Positions 58,961-64,000 of a stretch of 64,000 nucleotides of DNA are shown here, one piece after another. The notes below the pieces were generated by a model. The model was not told where the DNA came from. It saw only the letters and a list, made by a program, of their open reading frames with translations, and made no database searches. The position numbers and the translations under genes are program-made. This DNA is from Perognathus longimembris pacificus (Eukaryota; Chordata; Mammalia; Rodentia; Heteromyidae). The stretch covers positions 92,770,880-92,834,879 of the forward strand of contig NC_063162.1 of assembly GCF_023159225.1 (NCBI RefSeq), read 5' to 3'. Numbering within the stretch: position 1 is the stretch's first letter; each line of letters starts with the position of its first letter.

Positions 58961-59170
58961 GGGCTGGGGATATAGCCTAGTGGCAAGAGTGCCTGCCTCG
59001 GATACACGAGGCCCTAGGTTCGATTCCCCAGCACCACATATACAGAAAACGGCCAGAAGCGGCGCTGTGGCTCAAGTGGCAGAGTGCTAGCTTTGAGCGG
59101 GAAGAAGTCAGGGACAGTGCTCAGGCCCTGAGTCCAAAGCCCAGGACTGGCCAAAAAAAAAAAAAAAAAA
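58961..59170 (+). mobile_element. IDL-Geo SINE inserted in L1 ORF1
   Basis: Near-consensus copy with a 20-base A tail. AAAACCAAATTAATGA flanks it at 58945-58960 and 59171-59186. Confidence 0.97.
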
Positions 59171-59339
59171 AAAACCAAATTAATGAAGTTAATGAAATAA
59201 AGAAGTCCATGCAGGACCTAAGAGATAATTATAGCAAGGACATCGAAATCATCAGGGAAGTCCAGTCAGAAGGAAAAGCGATTCAAAATCAAGAAGCTAG
59301 CCTATAGGCCCGACTAACTGAAGCATAGGATTGAATCTT

Positions 59340-59551
59340 TTTTTTTTGTTTGTTTTTTGGCCAGTCCTGGGCCTTGGACTCAGGGCCTGAGCACCTTCCC
59401 TGGCTTCTTCCTGCTCAAGGCTAGCACTCTGCCACCTGAGCCACAGCGCCCCTTCTGGGTGTTTTCCATATATGTGGTGCTGGGGAATCGAACCAAGAGC
59501 CTTATGTGCAGAAGACAAGCACTCTTGCCACTAGGCCATATTCCCAGCCCC
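59340..59551 (-). mobile_element. IDL-Geo SINE inserted in L1 ORF1 (second)
   Basis: Minus orientation. Flanked by AGGATTGAATCTT at 59327-59339 and AGGATCGAATCTT at 59552-59564 (one mismatch). It sits 170 bases from the first SINE, facing it. Confidence 0.95.
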
Positions 59552-60275
59552 AGGATCGAATCTTAGGAGCTGAAGATTCCCTAGAATCTATGGAGAAAGA
59601 TAAAAAATCAATACAAAACCAATCCAATGGACAAAACAGGTCACTCCAGGAGCTCCAAGACAGGAGCCTGATTTAAGGCTAATAGGTATTGAGGAAAACC
59701 TGGAGAAAGAAGTTAATGGAATAGGCAACCTATTTAACAGAATATTAGCTGAGAACTTCACAAATATCCAGAAGGATAGGCCCATACAGATACAAGAAGC
59801 ATTTAGAACCCCAAACCGACCAGACCAGAATGGGACATCCCACTGACACATTGTGATCAAAACAGGATCAATAGAGTCCAAGGAAAGAATCCTTAAAGCA
59901 GTTAGGGAGAAGAAAACAATCACATATAAAGGAAAAGCAATCAGAATTACCCAGACTTCTCAACAGAGACCGTGAAAGCAAGGAGAGCCTGGAATGAGAT
60001 ATACCGAACACTAAATAAAAATAACTAGCAACCAAGAATATTGTACCCAGCTAAACTCTCATTCATAGCTGAAGGTCAAATAAAAGTCATCCACAGTAAG
60101 GAAAAACTGAAACAATATATCTCCACCAAACCAACTTTACAAAAAATCCTCAAAGATGTACTATACAGGGAAAATAATCAAGATCCCAATACAGACAGAG
60201 AAATGAACCCGAAATAGAAAACCGGAATATTAGATAAAGAAGTGGGAAGACACAGCTTTTAACAAGATAGATATA

Positions 60276-62955
60276 ATGAAAGGAACAAACGATCACTTCT
60301 CAATCCTAACTGTCAACATTAATGGACTTAATTCTCCGATCAAACGACATCGAATCATAAGTTGGATCAAAAATCAAGATCCATCTTTCTGCTGCCTCCA
60401 AGAGACACATCTATCCAGCAAAAGTAAACATCTTCTAAAAGTGTAAGGCTGGAATCAAATCTATCAAGCAAATGGCCCCCATAAACAAGCTGGCATTGCA
60501 ATCCTAGTATCAGATAAAATTGATTTCAAATTAAAAATGGTAAGAAGAGACAAAGAAGGTTACTACATTCTAATAAAGGGATCTCTCCTACAGAAGGATA
60601 TAACCATCCTAAATATCTACACACCAAATACAGGGAGTACCCAACTTTATCAAACAAAAACTACTGACTCTAAAAACACTAATAGACCCAAACACATTGA
60701 TAGTGGGGGACTTTTACACTCCACTACCACCTCTGGACAGATCAACACGTCAAAAACTGAATAAAGAAACCACAGAACTAAACAACTGCATAGACCAACT
60801 AGACTTAACCAACATCTACAGAATATTCCATCCAGCAACAACTGAATACACATTCTTTTCAGCAGCACAAGGAACATTCTCCAAAATAGATCACATCTTA
60901 GGGCACAAAGAAAATCTGTACAAATTCAGAAATATCAAAACCATTCCCTGCATTCTCTCAGACCACAATGGAATAAAATAGAACTCAACTCAAACAGCCA
61001 CCGCAGAAAATCCTACAATACATGGAGACTAAACAACCCACTGCTGAACCATCAGTGGATCATTGAAGAAATTAGAACAGAAATTCAAATGTTTATGGAA
61101 TTCAACCAAGATGAGTACCCAAAGTACCAGCTCCTTTGGGACACAGCAAAGGCAGTACTCAGAGGGAAATTTATATCTCTGGGTGCCTACATCAACAAAC
61201 TGGAGAAACAGCAACTCAACAACTTAAGGAAGCACCTCAATCTCCTTGAAAGAGAAGAACAAGCCAAACCCCAAGTCAATAGATTGAAGCAAATAATTAA
61301 AATCAAATCAGAATTAATTGAATTAGAGAAAACAAAAACCATCAAAAGAATCAACAAAACAAAGAGTTGGTTGTTTGAAAAAATTAACAAGATACACAGA
61401 CCCCTAGCATACCTGACCAAAAAACGAAAGCAGAAAACCCAGATAAACAAGATCAGAGATGAAACAGATAACATCACCACAGAAACAACCAAAATTCAGA
61501 ACACAATAAGGGACTATTTTGCAAACTTTTATGCCAACAAATTTGAGAACCTGGAATAACTGGATGATTTCCTAGAAAAAATTGATATCCCCAAACTCAA
61601 CCATGAAGATTTAAACCTTCTGAACAGACCCATATCCAGCATTGAAATAGAAATGGCAATAAGTGATCTCCCATCCAAGAAAAGCCCAGGTCCAGATGGA
61701 TTCACAGCAGAATTCTACAAGGCCTTCAAAACAGAACTCACACCAATATTTCTCAAACTCTTCAATGAAATTGAAAGAGAAAGTTCACTACCAGACACAT
61801 TCTATGAAGCCAGTATAACCCTCATCCTAAAACCAAGCAAGGACTCATTACGAAAAGAGAACTATAGAGCGATTTCCCTGATGAACATAGATGCAAAAAT
61901 TCTCAACAAAATTCTGGCCAATTGACTTCAACAGGTCATCAAAAAAATCATACACCACGATCAAACTGGATTCATCCCAGGGATGCAAAGTTGGTTCAAT
62001 ATATGCAAGTCAATTAATGTAATCCACCACATCACCCAAAGCAAGGTAAAGAACCATATGGTTATATGTCTGGATGCGGAAAAGGCATTAGATAAAATCC
62101 AACACCAATTTATGCTAAAAGCCCTGGAAAAACTGGGAATCCAGGGAACACTCCTGAATATAATAAAAAGCAGTCTATGACAAAACAACAGCAAGCATAA
62201 TTCTAAATGGTGAAAAGCTAAAGCCATTCCCTTTAAAATCAAGAGCAAGACAGGGATATTTGCTCTCTCCCCTTCTATTCAACATAGTACTAGAATTCCT
62301 AGCCAGAGCAATTAGGCAAGAAGAAAATATAAATGGGATCCAAATAGAAAAAAATGAAGTTAAACTTTCTCTCTTCGCAGATGACATGATCCTATACCTA
62401 AAGAACCCCATTGACTCTACTCCCAAGCTACTAGAGTTGATCCAAAACTTTGGCAAAGTTGCAGGATATAAAATAAACCCTCAAAAATCAATGGTATTTC
62501 TATATACTAATGACCTGAACACCGAGGCTGAAATCAGGAAAGCAACTCCTTTTGCAATAGCCTCAAAAAACATAAAATACCTAGGAATAACCTTAACCAA
62601 AGAAGTGAAAGATCTCTATGATGAGAACTTTAAAAACATGAAAAACAAAATTAAGGCAGAACTAAGGAAATGGAAAAACCTCCCATGCTCCTGGATTGGG
62701 AGGATTAATATAATCAAAATGGCAATATTGCCAAAGGCTATCTACAGATTCAATGCAATACCCATTAATATCCCAACACAATTTTTTAATGAAATAGAGG
62801 AAGCAATCTAGAAATTTATATGGAACAATAAAAGACCCAGAATAGCCAAAACAATCCTAAGCAGAAAGAACAGTGCTGGAGGAATTACAATACCCAACTT
62901 CAAGCTGTACTATAAAGCTATAGTAATAAAAACAGCTTAGTATTGGCACTGGAAA
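60276..62955 (+). pseudogene. L1 ORF2 (lineage B), multiply broken and 3'-truncated
   Basis: ATG at 60276 gives MKGTNDHFSILTVNINGLNS. The endonuclease motifs CCLQETHL, IVGDF, FSKIDHI and LSDHNG are present. The reverse transcriptase shows [24 protein letters not shown] and an intact FADD (62374-62385). Stops or frameshifts lie near 60445, 60700, 60980, 61557, 61923, 62178 and 62810. The reading stops in the thumb region at about 62955 without a C-terminal domain, 3'UTR or tail, so the 3' end has been lost. Confidence 0.92.
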
Positions 62956-63002
62956 GCAACTACCTAATTAAACTTGGAAGTCTAGACAAACTAGATTCTA
63001 AG

Positions 63003-64000
63003 AACTTTTTTTATTATTTTTTAAAATTAATTAATTAATAATTAATTAATTAATTTTTTTGACAAGGTGTTGTGCAAAATGGGTACAGTTCCATAATAGG
63101 GCAGTGTGTACATTTCCTGTGATATGTTATACCCTGTTTTTCTTTCCCTTCCCTAGATCAGGCAGACATATATACAATACACAGTATACCAAAAACATAT
63201 ACAGTAGCCACGTGGCAGATGCCAAAGCAAATCACCTAGAACTTTAAATATAATATCAACAATAGAGTTTGCTTATCCTTGTCTTATGTAATCATACATA
63301 CATAGTTTTTGAGCTATTATGATCCACTGAGAGGTCTATTTTTGACCTTTATATGTTGAGTAGTTGTTTGGTTATAGTTACATAATGTAAGGTCGCTGAC
63401 CCAAACTTGTGGGAAATACCATTTGACAAGAAGTTTTTGGTTTCACAGACCTGGTCTCTACTGTCTCCCCCTCCCCCCACCTTAACAGTCATATATCAAG
63501 GAGATCATGCCCCTTTGTTTTCTGTATTCTATGCTTGTCTCGCTCAACATTATTTGTTCAAGTTTTGACCATTTCCCTGAGAATACCAATATTTCCCCAT
63601 TCTAATCACTATGTAGTATTCCATTGTGTATAGGTACCATGTTTTTTGGATCCATTCATCTGTAGAGGGGCATCTGGGTTGTTTCCATATTTTGGCTATT
63701 GTGAATTGTGCAGCGATAAACATGGAGGTGCAGATGTCTTTTTGATATCTTGTGACCTGTTGTTCAGATAGATGCCTAGGAGTGGTATGGCTGGGTCATA
63801 GGGTAGGTCTATGTTGAGCTTTTTGAGGTACCTCCATACTGTTCTCCAAAGTGGTTGTACTAATTTGCACTCCCACCAACAATGGAGAAGGGTTCCTCTT
63901 TCCCTGCACCCCCTCTAGCATTTGTTGTTGCCTGAGTTCAGAGTATAGGCCATTCTAACTGGAGTGAGGTGGTAACTCTGGGTTGTTTTTATTTGCATTT
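63003..64000 (-). mobile_element. L1 lineage A, 3' part, continues past window
   Basis: The 3' end at about 63003-63060 contains a (TTAA)n tract and GACAAGGTGTTGTGCAAAAT. A longer 3'UTR than the 10.9-kb copy follows, then the ORF2 C-terminus reads in minus orientation to the window edge. At 63986-63990 the T run has five bases where the 10.9-kb copy has four, showing which copy lost a base. Confidence 0.92.

Larger units (their letters stand above)
58641..60217 (+). pseudogene. L1 ORF1 (lineage B), broken by two SINEs
   Basis: Begins at ATG with MDRRNTRKMANNGVSSPTQ, followed by a coiled-coil stretch (IKMINEKFKSLQSTILERG). It is interrupted by SINEs at 58961 and 59340 and then resumes with the RRM/CTD region (EAFRTPNRPDQ-type sequence near 59.8 kb). 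The C-terminal PAKLSFIAEGQIKV-type segment ends at TAG 60215-60217. Several in-frame stops are present. The ORF1 protein would bind L1 RNA. No 5'UTR is attached directly upstream, so the element appears 5'-truncated. Confidence 0.85.

Noticed and set aside
1..64000. Search for CRISPR arrays, operons, phage or plasmid genes
   Set aside because: All evidence (SINEs, L1, MIR, microsatellites, CpG island) is mammalian. No regularly spaced repeats or bacterial gene clusters exist here.

Overview
The window is nuclear DNA from a mammal, most likely a rodent of the superfamily Geomyoidea (kangaroo rats, pocket mice, pocket gophers). The main clue is the commonest young repeat, a dimeric SINE. Its left half is ID-like (tRNA-Ala-derived A and B boxes) and its right half reads like the Geo monomer. 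The literature describes the IDL-Geo dimer only from Geomyoidea. B1-like SINEs, MIR and L2 relics and L1 retrotransposons fit a rodent. I found no protein-coding host exon, tRNA gene, rRNA gene or CRISPR array. This reads as intergenic or intronic sequence shaped by retrotransposition.

Layout. 1-5.4 kb: mostly unique AT-rich sequence with two SINEs. About 5.39-6.42 kb: a strong orphan CpG island, the only good candidate for a host gene start. It has a GC box, a CCAAT box joined to a MEF2-type site, a GCC repeat and two consensus splice donors, all best read on the minus strand. 8-9.2 kb: a 5'-truncated L1 with target-site duplications. 10.9-17.8 kb: a nearly full-length minus-strand L1 (lineage A) with 5'UTR, ORF1, ORF2, 3'UTR and a 12-bp target-site duplication. 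It is inactivated by two IDL-Geo insertions, frameshifts, an ORF1 stop and a D-to-N change in the reverse transcriptase FADD motif. 18-21.8 kb: MIR, B1 and ID relics. 21.8-24.5 kb: a plus-strand L1 (lineage B) with internal duplications.

24.5-33 kb: sparse unique sequence with L2, MIR, SINE and old L1 relics. 33.4-34.5 and 46.1-46.7 kb: two L1 insertions with 5' inversion (twin-priming structure). 34.5-46 kb: SINEs, MIRs and microsatellites in otherwise unrecognised sequence. 47-49 kb: an LTR-like element split by an L1. 49-56 kb: MIR, SINE and unique sequence. 56.5-58.4 kb: a composite retroelement with a GC-rich L1-5'UTR-like head, a T-rich middle and an L1 lineage-B 3' tail. 58.6-63 kb: a plus-strand L1 pseudogene with two opposed SINEs in ORF1. 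63-64 kb: the 3' part of another lineage-A L1 that runs off the window.

No genes here act together as a pathway. The biology visible is L1 replication machinery (ORF1 RNA-binding protein, ORF2 endonuclease and reverse transcriptase), the SINEs presumably mobilised by it, and one probable host promoter. Nothing supports a novel multi-gene system. The most interesting observations are the orphan promoter, the composite element at 56.5 kb, the SINE dimers with exchanged left halves, and several retrotransposition-scar structures. Interval edges for diverged repeats are read by eye and may be off by 10-30 bases.
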